The notes under the pieces are model-generated. The model had not been told where the DNA came from, made no database searches, and saw only the letters and a list, made by a program, of their open reading frames with translations. Below, piece after piece: positions 7,982 to 16,700 of a stretch of DNA of 23,320 nucleotides. This stretch comes from Chrysochromulina tobinii (taxonomy: Eukaryota; Haptophyta; Prymnesiales; Chrysochromulinaceae): NCBI GenBank assembly GCA_001275005.1, contig JWZX01001484.1:1-23320 (forward strand), in the 5' to 3' direction. Numbering within the stretch: position 1 is the stretch's first letter; every line of letters starts with the position of its first letter. A program made the translations under genes and the position numbers.

Positions 7982-10033
7982 TCATGCGGATGAGCCACCC
8001 TGCGAATGAAGGACGAGCGACCGGTAGATGCCGCCCTTGCGCTCGAGCAGCGCCTCGTGCGGCCCCTCCTCCACCACCCGGCCGCCCGAGAAGACGGCGA
8101 TCTTGTCCGCGTTGCGGATCGTCGACAGCCGGTGTGCGATCACGATCGTCGTGCGCGTGCTGCCCTTGAGCAGTGCGTCGAGAGCCGCCTGCACGATCCG
8201 TTCCGACTCCGTGTCCAAAGCAGACGTCGCCTCGTCGAGCACAAGGATGCGCGGCTCGCGCACGAGCGCGCGCGCAATCGCAATGCGCTGCTTCTGCCCG
8301 CCCGAAAGCTGAATGCCCTTGTCGCCAACCTGCGTCGCATACCCGTCAGGCATCTCGCTCACAAACGAGTGCGCATTCGCAAGCCGAGCTGCTTGCGCTA
8401 CGGCCGCCTCAGTTGTGCGCCCGAACGCGCCTTGCGCGATGGCCGCATCGCCCTCGTCGCTCGTCGACCCGGCGCCGAGTCCGATGTTCCACCCGATCGA
8501 GCCCGAGAACAGCACTGGCTCTTGGCTTACCAGCCCGATCTGCGAGCGCAGCCAGCGCACGTTGAGCGTGCGAATATCGACGCCGTCCACGCAGATCGCG
8601 CCGCCCTCGACATCGTACCAGCGCTCGAGCAGAGCGACAAGCGTGCTCTTGCCGCATCCTGACGGCCCAGCCAGGGCGACCGTCTGTCCCGCATCGATCG
8701 CCAGGCTCAGCTTCGAGTATACCGGGCACTCACGGCGCGCGGGGTACGCGAACTCAACGTTGAAGAGCTCGATCTTGCCGCAAGGCCGCTCAATCGGCAC
8801 GATGCCGTCGTCTTCGAGTCCGTCAATGGCGTCTTTCGGCTGATCGATGGCATGCATGATCGTTGCGCCGCATGTCTTTGCGGCGGCGAGCGATGAGAGC
8901 GAGGGCAGACCCTGCAGCAGACCCATGAACCCAAAGATCACGGAGAGAAAGGCGGTCATTACAGACCCGCCGGTGACGCATTCGATCGGGTCTGGGCTCT
9001 GAAGTTCCCAGGAGCTGTTGTAAAAGCGCACGAGACGGCAGGCCGGGTCGCGGTCGGCGTCATCCGCAATCATCGAGGAGCCGAACCAGAGGCAGCTGCC
9101 AAACATGAAGAACATGATGGGAGCGATTGTTCCCTCAAGAGCGGCACGGGCGCGCCCCATCTGAATTGAATGCTCGGCTGCCGTGGTACACAGGCCTCGG
9201 TACTTCTCGAGCAGGCTGCGCTCCTGGCCGAGAGCTTGCACCGTGCGGATCGCACCGATGGCCTCGAGTGGCGTCGACGTCGCCGCGTCCAGAACGTCAT
9301 TTGAACCCTTCGTAGCACTGCCATAGGCGACGTTAGCCACGCCGATGACGAATGCGAGGATTGGCACGGCCGCGGCCGCAACGGCGGCAACCTGCCAGCA
9401 GAATACGAAAGCGACGCCGAGGCCGATGACGAACGCGAGCGTCTGTTGGATGAGCTTGACGAGATCGTCTCCAATGCCCACCTGCACTTGGTTTGTTTTG
9501 TCCATGATCGACGACGCGAGTGCGCCCGGATCTTGCCCATCGAACCAGGAAATTGGACGGCGTACGAGGGCGCGAAAGTATGCCTGGCGCAGGAAGCTAG
9601 CCTGGCGCGCTGCGACTTTGGCGAAGCACGAGGTTTGTACTGAGTTCGTCACCATCTGCTGCACACCGAGCGCGGCATACAAGCCCGCAAAGAGAAAGAC
9701 GCGCTGCCGGACCTCCTCCTTGTCTTCGTTGCCATTGAAGCTATCCATGAGCTGTCCGAAGACGACGAGTTGCAGTGGCTGATTGGATCCAGACACCAAG
9801 ACGGCCAACGCACCGAATGCGAGCAGCCACCAGTCGAGGATCGTCGAGTACCGATAGAGGCTGCGCAACGAAGTTGTGGCCGGTGCTTCGGACTTATCAC
9901 GCTTGTCACTCTTCTTTCCTTTTGAAAGAGGCCCGTCGGTTTTGGATGGTTGTTCAGTTGCCATGGCAGCAAGCGCCTGCTCGGTGGACGGGCTCGGCGT
10001 CACGTCGACGATGGCCACCTCTCGTCGTTGCAT
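7982..10033 (-). CDS. ABCB-type half-size ABC transporter
   Basis: With the ATG at 10033 the protein is 683 aa; the open frame extends upstream only to a GTG. A basic, hydrophilic N-terminus (1-65) precedes six predicted membrane helices (about 69-92, 112-132, 192-213, 215-237, 302-322, 357-382). The nucleotide-binding domain is complete: Walker A GPSGCGKST (456-464), Q-loop Gln504, signature LSGGQ (576-580), Walker B ILVLDE (596-601) and switch His634. One TM domain plus one NBD makes it a half transporter that must dimerise. Relatives export lipids, peptides, heme or metal conjugates from plasma membrane, mitochondrion, plastid or vacuole; the substrate cannot be told here. The TM5-TM6 loop (about 323-356) is unusually long, with two Cys (332, 352) and an N-S-S sequon at Asn339. 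It is head-to-head with a patatin-like lipase gene. Confidence 0.93.
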   Translation of the reverse strand: MQRREVAIVDVTPSPSTEQALAAMATEQPSKTDGPLSKGKKSDKRDKSEAPATTSLRSLYRYSTILDWWLLAFGALAVLVSGSNQPLQLVVFGQLMDSFNGNEDKEEVRQRVFLFAGLYAALGVQQMVTNSVQTSCFAKVAARQASFLRQAYFRALVRRPISWFDGQDPGALASSIMDKTNQVQVGIGDDLVKLIQQTLAFVIGLGVAFVFCWQVAAVAAAAVPILAFVIGVANVAYGSATKGSNDVLDAATSTPLEAIGAIRTVQALGQERSLLEKYRGLCTTAAEHSIQMGRARAALEGTIAPIMFFMFGSCLWFGSSMIADDADRDPACRLVRFYNSSWELQSPDPIECVTGGSVMTAFLSVIFGFMGLLQGLPSLSSLAAAKTCGATIMHAIDQPKDAIDGLEDDGIVPIERPCGKIELFNVEFAYPARRECPVYSKLSLAIDAGQTVALAGPSGCGKSTLVALLERWYDVEGGAICVDGVDIRTLNVRWLRSQIGLVSQEPVLFSGSIGWNIGLGAGSTSDEGDAAIAQGAFGRTTEAAVAQAARLANAHSFVSEMPDGYATQVGDKGIQLSGGQKQRIAIARALVREPRILVLDEATSALDTESERIVQAALDALLKGSTRTTIVIAHRLSTIRNADKIAVFSGGRVVEEGPHEALLERKGGIYRSLVLHSQGGSSA

Positions 10034-10156
10034 CGAATCTCGTTTTGAACCGACTAGGAAAGTTCCAGGCACGACCTTATCAACAGTGAGTGGGTGCCTT
10101 CTCGGGTCCCCACAAGCTCCAGCTCATAGCCCTTAGAGACGCAATTTTCACAGCCA
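10034..10156. promoter_or_regulatory. 123-bp divergent promoter region
   Basis: The gap between the start codons of the ABC transporter (-) and the patatin-like gene (+). No TATA box or repeat stands out. The small distance suggests linked regulation of the two genes, which is inference from spacing only. Confidence 0.45.
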
Positions 10157-11116
10157 ATGGATTTATGTTCACACACGCTCCGAAAATTGATGCGGCCCAT
10201 CGGCGTCTCCTTCTCCGGTTCTGGTCATCTCCTCGTCTACCATCTCGGCGTCGCAAAGATATTGAGGCAAAGCGCATGGGCTCCGAACATCGTGACGTAC
10301 GCTGGTGCTTCGGGCGGCGCAATTGCCGCAGCCGTGTGCGCTCTCCTGCCCCAAAATGAGGATCTTGAAGCATTCGTGGAGGAGAGCGCACTGCAGTGCG
10401 ACAGCTTCGGTGGGCTCGCGCGAGCTCTGGGCGTGAAGCTGCCCATCGCCATGGAGCGCGGGCCGATTCCCAACTCGCGAGTCCCTCCGATTCTTGAGGA
10501 GGCCGTACGTGGAGTGTCCGGCTCTCTCTTTATCGGCGCGACAGAGTGCCGTACGGGACGCCGGGCGCTCTTTGCGCACTTTTCTGGTAGTGCGCAACTG
10601 ATGCAATGCATTCTAGCATCAGCGACCATTCCACGCTCTGCACATCCATTCGACTTATTAAAGTCGCCATCAAATCCACCTACGTATCCAGAGGGTGAAG
10701 GCATTGTGATCCCATCAGCGTGCGAGTGGGGTGGCATGAGTCACGACCATGAGGCAGTGCCTTACTCTCCGTACGGAGGAGCATTCGTGGATGGTGGGCT
10801 GACCGCAGCCGTCCCGACTCCTCCTCCGGAGCTGCAGCTGGCGCTCGTAACGGTCGCGCCCGTCAGTGGGCCTCGTGGAGAGCTCAACTCGGCGAGCAGG
10901 GCACACGTGCACGTGTGCCCTTCAGACGGATCTTTGAAGGTGCCGTTCATCGCGCCGTCGCTCGCAGGTCTGCGTTGCTACCTCTCCCGCGACAATCTCG
11001 TGGCCGCAAGGCACACGCTCGGCGCCTCTCCCAATACTTTGAGGAGTTGGTTTGAGCGCGGGCAACAAGACGCGGAATTGTTGCTGCGAAGTCATCCCTC
11101 CTGGCCGGGTACATGA
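10157..11116 (+). CDS. patatin-like phospholipase / acylglycerol lipase (PNPLA family)
   Basis: The 319-aa protein opens with the patatin fold landmarks. SFSGSGHLLVYHLGVA (18-33) is the glycine-rich oxyanion segment in the form typical of the ATGL/PNPLA branch. GASGG (50-54) is the nucleophile elbow with Ser52. VDGG (211-214) supplies Asp212 of the Ser-Asp dyad. SASATIP-type residues around 153-160 (LASATIPRSAHPF) match the helix where these enzymes shape the acyl pocket. Family members hydrolyse membrane phospholipids, galactolipids or triacylglycerol; the glycine loop favours neutral-lipid or phospholipid acyl hydrolysis. No signal peptide is obvious. The ATG at 10157 is 19-20 codons before the first patatin strand. 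A 24-bp palindrome lies within the CDS at 10898-10921. The divergent neighbour is an ABC transporter. Confidence 0.9.
   Translation: MDLCSHTLRKLMRPIGVSFSGSGHLLVYHLGVAKILRQSAWAPNIVTYAGASGGAIAAAVCALLPQNEDLEAFVEESALQCDSFGGLARALGVKLPIAMERGPIPNSRVPPILEEAVRGVSGSLFIGATECRTGRRALFAHFSGSAQLMQCILASATIPRSAHPFDLLKSPSNPPTYPEGEGIVIPSACEWGGMSHDHEAVPYSPYGGAFVDGGLTAAVPTPPPELQLALVTVAPVSGPRGELNSASRAHVHVCPSDGSLKVPFIAPSLAGLRCYLSRDNLVAARHTLGASPNTLRSWFERGQQDAELLLRSHPSWPGT
10898..10921. repeat. 24-bp perfect palindrome with two G-boxes inside the patatin CDS
   Basis: Positions 10898-10909 are the exact reverse complement of 10910-10921. The core reads GCACACGTGCACGTGTGC and contains two CACGTG hexamers. It encodes RAHVHVCP. 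Confidence 0.9.
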
Positions 11117-11459
11117 GCTTTGAAGCGCAACCCTGGGGGTAGCAGTCAACCATAATATACACAAGATAGGCCCCAATCATCTCACAAAGGTCGACGGAGG
11201 GACGCGCGGCGGGCATGACCGCCGGGGCGGCGGCGCCAAACCACCAAAACATTTCGTATCACCGTACACGCTCTGTATGCCTGGGGGCATCCCCCTCGCC
11301 ACGTGTTCGCTGCTCTGTAGGCATGTTTTACTTTTACACCTTAGAGCTCCTTACTTGCGCGGGCCGCGACCGGGAACGCGGCGGACAAACACGTATCGTA
11401 CGACCTTGACCGAGGCGCGAGGCCGTCGAACACACACAGTCTGTCGCAGGGCAGGCCAC
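11117..11459. other. tail-to-tail spacer
   Basis: No gene is recognisable. Two small GC-rich inverted repeats occur: CGGCGG/CCGCCG (11207-11224, 6-nt loop) and GGGGG/CCCCC (11283-11295, 3-nt loop). Both are short enough to be chance in GC-rich DNA. A G-box core CACGTG lies near 11300. Confidence 0.5.
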
Positions 11460-12425
11460 TTAGCGATGGCTGTTGCGTACCTGCGCCTTGAATTTGCCGT
11501 ACGCCGAGCCGTCCGACTGCATATCGCGCCCTCCACGCCCGCCGCGCCCGCCGCCGCGGCCGTGGCTAGAGGCCGCATTGCGGGCGATCGCAAACTCACG
11601 CCGGTGCTGATGGAAGTTGCTGTTAAAGTTGGCGGGGATGATCATCTCGTGGCCCTCCTGCGGTGGCTCGTGCGCGCGCTTCCCCTCGCGCTTGGCCATC
11701 ATCGCCCGCTTCGCTTTTTCAGTCTCTTCGATGACTGTCATCCTCGCCTCGGTGCCCAGCGGCACCTCAGCGATGCCTGCGAGCCACCTGTTGGCCGAAT
11801 CCTCGACGGCGTTGTGCTCTGGCTTTGGGTTGAAGCCGCGCAGGTGTGCAGGCACCACGTACAGCTCCGCCTCCTCGGGATCGAGCGTCGCCAGCGACGC
11901 GCCAGCCGCCGCTCCGCTGCTTTCGCCGCCGCCGCTGCGCATCTGCTCCTCGATGTACTTGAGCATGCTTGGGTCGACCTCACCCGAGTCGGTTTGTGAC
12001 GTGAAGGTGGATTCGAGCCCATGCTCGGTCGCCTCCGCGCCGCCGGCCGCGAGCGCCTCGGCGACTGCGTCCGCCATGGCCCTAACCTCGAGCGTAACAC
12101 CCTTTGCTCGTTGGCGCTGGCGCTGGAGCTCTCGCATCATCTCGAGCGAAACGCTGCGCAGCATGAGAGGAGGTCCATTGAGCACGGCACGCGCAGGATT
12201 GGAAGCCGCGCGCGCCAGGCACGTGCAAGGCAAGGGCGAAGCAAGGACTCGCCGTGGTGCGCACCTTGGTCCCACAGCAGCCGACGCGTCGCCGCCGCCC
12301 GCACCGCTGGCGGCAGCGTCCTCCTCATCGTCCTCGGCTCTCTCGCGCTTGCGCGCGTTGCCCCGGCGTGCGGGCTTCTTGAAAGCAACGTGTGTTGCGG
12401 CCGGCGCTGCGTCGAAGCCCTCCAT
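11460..12425 (-). CDS. TLS1 / HCA59 (C9orf78) family splicing-associated protein, two exons
   Basis: Family landmarks run in order: a basic-acidic N-terminus (FKKPARRGNARKRERAEDDEED), MRELQRQRQRAKGV matching the conserved REL-Q-x-R-x-RxxGV helix, DPSMLKYIEEQM, AELYVVPAHL, and GIAEVPLGTEARMTVIEETEKAK. Members associate with the spliceosome and, in fission yeast (Tls1), affect splicing of shelterin mRNAs and heterochromatin. The ATG at 12425 is the first usable start; the frame upstream opens only at a TTG. The open frame runs through, but residues 54-90 of the unspliced reading fit no family pattern and are bounded by AAG|GTGCGC and GCGCAG|CGT. Splicing 12154-12264 gives exons 12425-12265 and 12153-11460 and a 284-aa protein. 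The C-terminus carries a GRGGGRGGRGGR RGG box, often an RNA-binding or methylated segment. Confidence 0.82.
   Translation of the reverse strand: MEGFDAAPAATHVAFKKPARRGNARKRERAEDDEEDAAASGAGGGDASAAVGPRCAPRRVLASPLPCTCLARAASNPARAVLNGPPLMLRSVSLEMMRELQRQRQRAKGVTLEVRAMADAVAEALAAGGAEATEHGLESTFTSQTDSGEVDPSMLKYIEEQMRSGGGESSGAAAGASLATLDPEEAELYVVPAHLRGFNPKPEHNAVEDSANRWLAGIAEVPLGTEARMTVIEETEKAKRAMMAKREGKRAHEPPQEGHEMIIPANFNSNFHQHRREFAIARNAASSHGRGGGRGGRGGRDMQSDGSAYGKFKAQVRNSHR
12154..12264 (-). other. candidate in-frame 111-nt intron in the TLS1/HCA59-like gene
   Basis: On the minus strand it begins GTGCGCACC and ends CTGCGCAG after a pyrimidine-rich CCTCCTCTC. Its length is divisible by three and it has no stop, so retention keeps the frame. 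Removing it joins GP to SVSLEMMREL, bringing the acidic N-terminus next to the conserved helix as in the family. Confidence 0.65.
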
Positions 12426-12809
12426 CGAAAGCGCCGTTACGGGCACACGATCTCGCACGGATGCCAATCTGAAAAGGCTCTGAAGCCGTGTGGGGATAAT
12501 GAGGCGATCGCCACGACGCTATTAGCAAACTCCGCAAAAACAAGGCAAGACCTGTTTGTCAATGATGGACCTGATCTGCGTCGCCTCGCCTGCGCGCTGC
12601 GCGGCGCGCTCTCGGGGTCTTGGTTCCGTGCCTGCGAGCCCCGCGGCGTGGAGTTCCCATGCATATTTCGTGCTGGCTGCCAGGCCGCTGGCCTTCGCCG
12701 CCTGTGGCGCGCTCAGATGGCACTCGGACTGCACAACTATTATGTGTGGTGAGGGCTCCCAAATCTGATGGACTGCTGCCGATTTTTCGCTCGCAGGACT
12801 CAACTCCAG
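12426..12809. promoter_or_regulatory. 384-bp divergent promoter region
   Basis: The gap between the TLS1-like (-) and COX6B (+) start codons. It holds no recognisable gene. TTTTTCGCTCGCAG ending at 12796 looks like a 3' splice site 13 nt before the COX6B ATG, so a 5' UTR intron in COX6B is possible. An in-frame upstream ATG at 12768 would add 14 residues but precedes that putative acceptor. Confidence 0.4.
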
Positions 12810-13219
12810 ATGGCTGACGAGCTCACCCTGGCGACTGCGCCCACCTCGAAGCGCTTCCCCACCACCAACCAGGCCAAGGCCTGCTACATGTGCGCTGCTT
12901 GCACGGCTCCAGACGGCAGTGCCCCCAGGCGCAGCCACTCGCGTGACGCGCGCAACAGACTGTCACCAGAGCCATCCGCTGCGCTGATGATGGCACATGC
13001 TCACTCGCGCCGCCGACGCGTATCACGTGTGCCAGGTACTACAACTCGTGGCACCAGTGCAAATACGACCACAGCGAGGAGGAGCCGCAGTGCGCCAAGC
13101 TGAAGGGCTGGGCGATGAGCATGTGCCCGATGGAGTGGGTCACGAAGTGGGAGGCGCAGCGGGAGGCCGGCACCTACCCCGGCCCAGTGCCTGGCGAGAA
13201 GTCGGAGTCCCACCACTGA
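12810..13219 (+). CDS. COX6B: cytochrome c oxidase subunit VIb (COX6B), two exons
   Basis: Exons 12810-12889 and 13036-13219 join to encode 87 aa. Exon 1 ends RFPTTNQAKACY and exon 2 begins with YYNSWHQC; the join gives CYMYYNSWHQC, an exact CX9C. The second motif, CAKLKGWAMSMC, is CX10C, followed by CPMEWVTKWEAQREAGTYPGP, which is diagnostic for COX6B. The protein sits on the intermembrane-space face of complex IV, is imported through the MIA40 disulfide relay without a presequence, and its two helices are held by two disulfides (Cys25, Cys35, Cys46, Cys57 by position). The reading frame closes only if the intron is removed. It is divergent from the TLS1-like gene. I am confident in the identification; the exact 5' end could include an upstream UTR intron. 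Confidence 0.92.
12890..13035 (+). other. 146-nt intron of COX6B
   Basis: Donor CAT|GTGCGC and acceptor GTGCCAG|GTAC. It splits the ATG codon for Met27 after its second base. These are the only boundaries that restore the family's CX9C spacing, and the frame then stays open to the stop at 13217-13219. Confidence 0.88.
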
Positions 13220-13772
13220 GACGCGCCACGGTCGCCGGGTATTAGCGCTGTCGAAGGCGCGGGCAGGGGCCAGGCGCTTCTTGGCGGCGATCTTGCAATC
13301 TGCGTGGGAGAGGGAGGCAGCGCGCCGCCCTGAGGACCGACGGGTAGACACGACGGCTCTTGCGCAGGGCTCTACTACACGCGTGAAAATGTGGACCACA
13401 CTGGGAGAAGCGTGCTTGTAAGAAACGTGCAACATGTTGACGTCTCTGGCCGGTCACAGACGTCAAACCGAAATCGGGTCTAACCATAAGCGTGCCGTGT
13501 CGGTCAGTGAGTGTGTGAGCCTGGTGGTTTGCAATTTATCTCGAGTTTCGCCTCACCCTAGCCGGCCCGATACCGGCGTCCCCCGCTCGCAAGACGCTCA
13601 GGGTGCACAACCGCGCGACGCGAGCGCGCGTCCGCGGAAACGCGCCTTGTGCCGAAAGGGTAACTCGGCAAACTCGCCCCTCGGCCGCACGCGCTATCCC
13701 GCGGCCCGCCGCGAGCCGCCGCCTTAGCGCAGAGCCCGGCGGTTCAGCCAAACGTGAACACGAGATACGTCC
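13220..13772. other. tail-to-tail spacer
   Basis: No gene is recognisable between the COX6B stop and the kinase stop. It contains the 9-bp inverted repeat at 13437-13466. Short open frames here are low-complexity Arg/Ser strings typical of GC-rich noncoding DNA. Confidence 0.55.
13437..13466. repeat. perfect inverted repeat, 9-bp stem, 12-nt loop
   Basis: TTGACGTCT (13437-13445) pairs with AGACGTCAA (13458-13466). Each arm holds TGACGTC, a CRE/bZIP-like core, so it could be either an RNA hairpin in a 3' UTR or a paired DNA-binding site. Confidence 0.75.
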
Positions 13773-16700
13773 TCACGCCTCCATCGCCTCGGACTCGTGC
13801 TCCTCGGCCGTCTCCTGCATCGGCGCGAGTGTCTTGGGTGGGCACACCGACTCGCTCGGGGCTGGCACGCGTAGCGCCTCGGCCGCCTGCGCCGCCTCTG
13901 CATTGGTCGTGAGGGGGCGCGTGAAGGAACCACCGGCCTCGTCACCCTCGACCAGAGGCTCGAGCGCGAGACCCTCGTCCTCTCCGAAAGCGTACCGCTG
14001 TGGCAGGGGGCTCCACATGATCGAATTCTGGCGCCGAGACCACGCGGCATGTGGCTGGGGTGCCGCCGCGCCGCGCGTGAGCGGCGGCGGCGTCTGTACG
14101 TACAGAGTGTCGCCGTCGAGCCCCTCGAAGAAAGGGTGCCCTCGCACCGCCGCCAGCCCCTCAACGCCGGCGCCTGCAGCGCTGCTGCCGTCGGCGCCCT
14201 CCCTCGTCGCGGAGCCAGCGATGCTGCGCAGCCGCAGCGCCGGGTCGGGCGTAAGCAGGCTGCCGATGAGCGCCCTCGCGTCCGCGGGCACCTGCTCTGG
14301 GTACTGCGCCTCCGCCACGCGCTCAAACTTGACGATGCGCTTCATCGTCTCCTCTTGTGTGTCGGCCCAGAGTGGCGGCCGTCCACAGAGCGCCTGGTAC
14401 AGCGTGCACCCGAAGGCCCAGAGGTCAGAAGCCTCGCTCGGCTGCCCTCCCGTCACGATCTCTGGCGACAGGTAGGCGGCAGTGCCTTCCAGTCGGCCGT
14501 CGTCGCCCACCGCGGCCGCGTCGCAGTCGGCGCCACGCTCGGCCACGCCCGCCGCGGCCGCTGCTGCCGCTGCGCCGCCCGCCGCCGCCGCGTCACCCAT
14601 GGGCGAGTCGTCCGTCGCACCGGCCGCGCGGCGCTCGGCGGAGCGTCGCGCGCTCCAGTCGCCGTCGCGTAGCTCCTGAATCACATTGCCCGCGGCCGCG
14701 AGCACACCGAGCGCGCCCTCGTGTCCGACGAGCGGACGCGCGGCCCCAAAGTCCGTCAACTTCGCGTGGCCTGAGGCGGTCAGGAGGATGTTCTCGGGCT
14801 TGAGGTCGCCGTACGCAAAGCCCGCCGCGTGCACGGCTGCGAGCGCAGCCGCCACCTCGGCAAAGAGCCAGCGCGCATTCGGGAGCGCGAGGGAGCCCAT
14901 ACGCCGCAGGTGTCCGTGCAGGTCGCCGAAGGCGGCGTACTCGAGGAGCAGATAGATGTCCTCCTTCCAGCGGAAGGAAGCGACAAGCCGCGCGATCCCT
15001 GGATGTTGGAGATGGCGCAGCACCACGATCTCGCGCCGCACCGCGTGCTCATAACCAAGTTGGCTCAGCAGCTGCCGGCAGAGCACCTTGGCAGCGTACT
15101 CAGGCCAGCTCACAGCGGGCGTTCCGCGCTGCACATGCTTGCAGTAGCGCACCGTCGAAAAGGAGCCCGAGCCCAGGTCTCGCCCAAAGACGAGCTCCTG
15201 GAAGATAATCGATGGCAGCAGCTGTGGCGCCGCCGTGAGGTGCTCTTTCACGTACGCGGGCGGCGCCGCGTGCGCTGCGAGGCTCTCGGGCGACGGGGCG
15301 ATCCGATGCATGTACTCGAACACCATCCGGACGGCTGGGTGCGTCGACGCGCCTGCCAGCGCGCCTGCCGCCGCGCCTGCCGCCGCTGCTCCTGCCGCCG
15401 CCAATGCCGCTGGAGTGGCAGTGAAAGGTGAAAAGGGTGGCGGCGGCGGCGGCGGCGGCGGCGGTGCCATTGACCTGTACAAGGTCGAGTAGACCTTGGA
15501 GGCTTCAGGCAGGCCGGAGGTCGCTCCAGGAGCGTCCCCGCCTAGGGAATCTGTTGCCATGGGCTCAGCAGCCGCCCCCTCCACCAGCAACGTCTCGCTG
15601 GCCCTCGCCGCCGCCTCGGTAACCGCTCCAAAGTCGAGGGAAAAGCCGCCGCGGCTGCTGCCGCTGCTGCCGCTGCTGCCGCTGCCGCTGCTGCCGCCGC
15701 AGCCTTCGACAGCGGCCGCCGTAGCAACGAGTGGCGCTCGCTGCCGAGTCGACGGCGGCACCGAGCGAGCCGGCACCCGCGAATACGGATCGAAGCCTTT
15801 CTTCAGCGGCGGAGGCACGCCGCCACCGCCACCGCTGCCGGCGGCCGCGCCCACAGCCAAAGGCCGACCGAGCGGCACGGCGACAGGCGGGCGTGCAGAG
15901 GCCCACGGAGCTGCCATGGGCACGTAGCCGCTCGGCGTTGCGGAGGCGGGGGGGGCAGGCTGACTTGCGCCGCTCTCGCCCGCACCGGTGCCGCCGAGGC
16001 TGGCGTCGCCGAGCGTGGAGAAGATTTGCTTGGCAGCCGCCGCAAAGCCGCCGGCGTCAGCCTCGGAGAGTAGCCGGAGGGCCTCGTGGGTCATCTTGTT
16101 GACGGTGGCGTTCCAATGGGGCACGCCGCCTCGAACGAGCGCGCCAAGCAGCAGCGGCACACACCCGTCGAAATCCGAGGTGAGCGTGGCGCGTGCGCCG
16201 TCGCTTGCGAAGATTGTGAGGGCGCGCTCGGCCACACGCGAGTTGTCTGAGCTGATGCAGCGCGCGAGCACCGGCGCGGCCGCGAGCGAGACGGCTGGCC
16301 GCTGCGCCGGGGACGCGAGCTCGAGCAGCCGCTCGAGCTCGTGCAGCAGCAAGACCTCCTTGGACGAGAGACCCTCACGCGGCTCGGGCCACGCGCCCAG
16401 CAGTGGCGGCAGCGCGGCCAGAAGCCACTCGGGCCGCGCGCGCAGCAGGCATAGCATGCAATGGACGAGGCTCTCGTGGTAGAGTGAAAGCACGGGCGTG
16501 GTCTCATCCATGCGCGCTGCTGGGCGGTGCAGCGGTACCAGCACGTTGAGCAGCAGCGACCGATGAGCCGGTCGCGACGCACCGAAGCCGCGAATGATGG
16601 AAGCGAGCACCTCGAGGAGTACGCGCAGGCCCGGCGGCGGGAGCGAGCTCGAGCAGAGGCGCAGCGCGCTCGTGCCGAGCGCTGAGCGCAACCGTAAACG

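Noticed and set aside
8006-8843. Plus-strand frames antisense to the ABC transporter nucleotide-binding domain
   Set aside because: The minus strand carries every ABC motif; the plus reading has no recognisable feature.
10034-10072. 13-codon upstream extension of the ABC transporter
   Set aside because: It would begin at GTG, not a normal start in a nuclear gene; the first ATG is at 10033.
12426-12467. 14-codon upstream extension of the TLS1-like gene
   Set aside because: It would start at TTG; the ATG at 12425 is the first usable start.
12768-13103. Unspliced frame over COX6B exon 1 that starts at the upstream ATG and runs into the intron
   Set aside because: It breaks the CX9C motif and loses the COX6B C-terminus; the spliced form restores the family pattern exactly.
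15436-15468. GGC/GGT-rich run as a free-standing repeat element
   Set aside because: It is the codon run for the poly-proline stretch in the linker of the kinase fusion.
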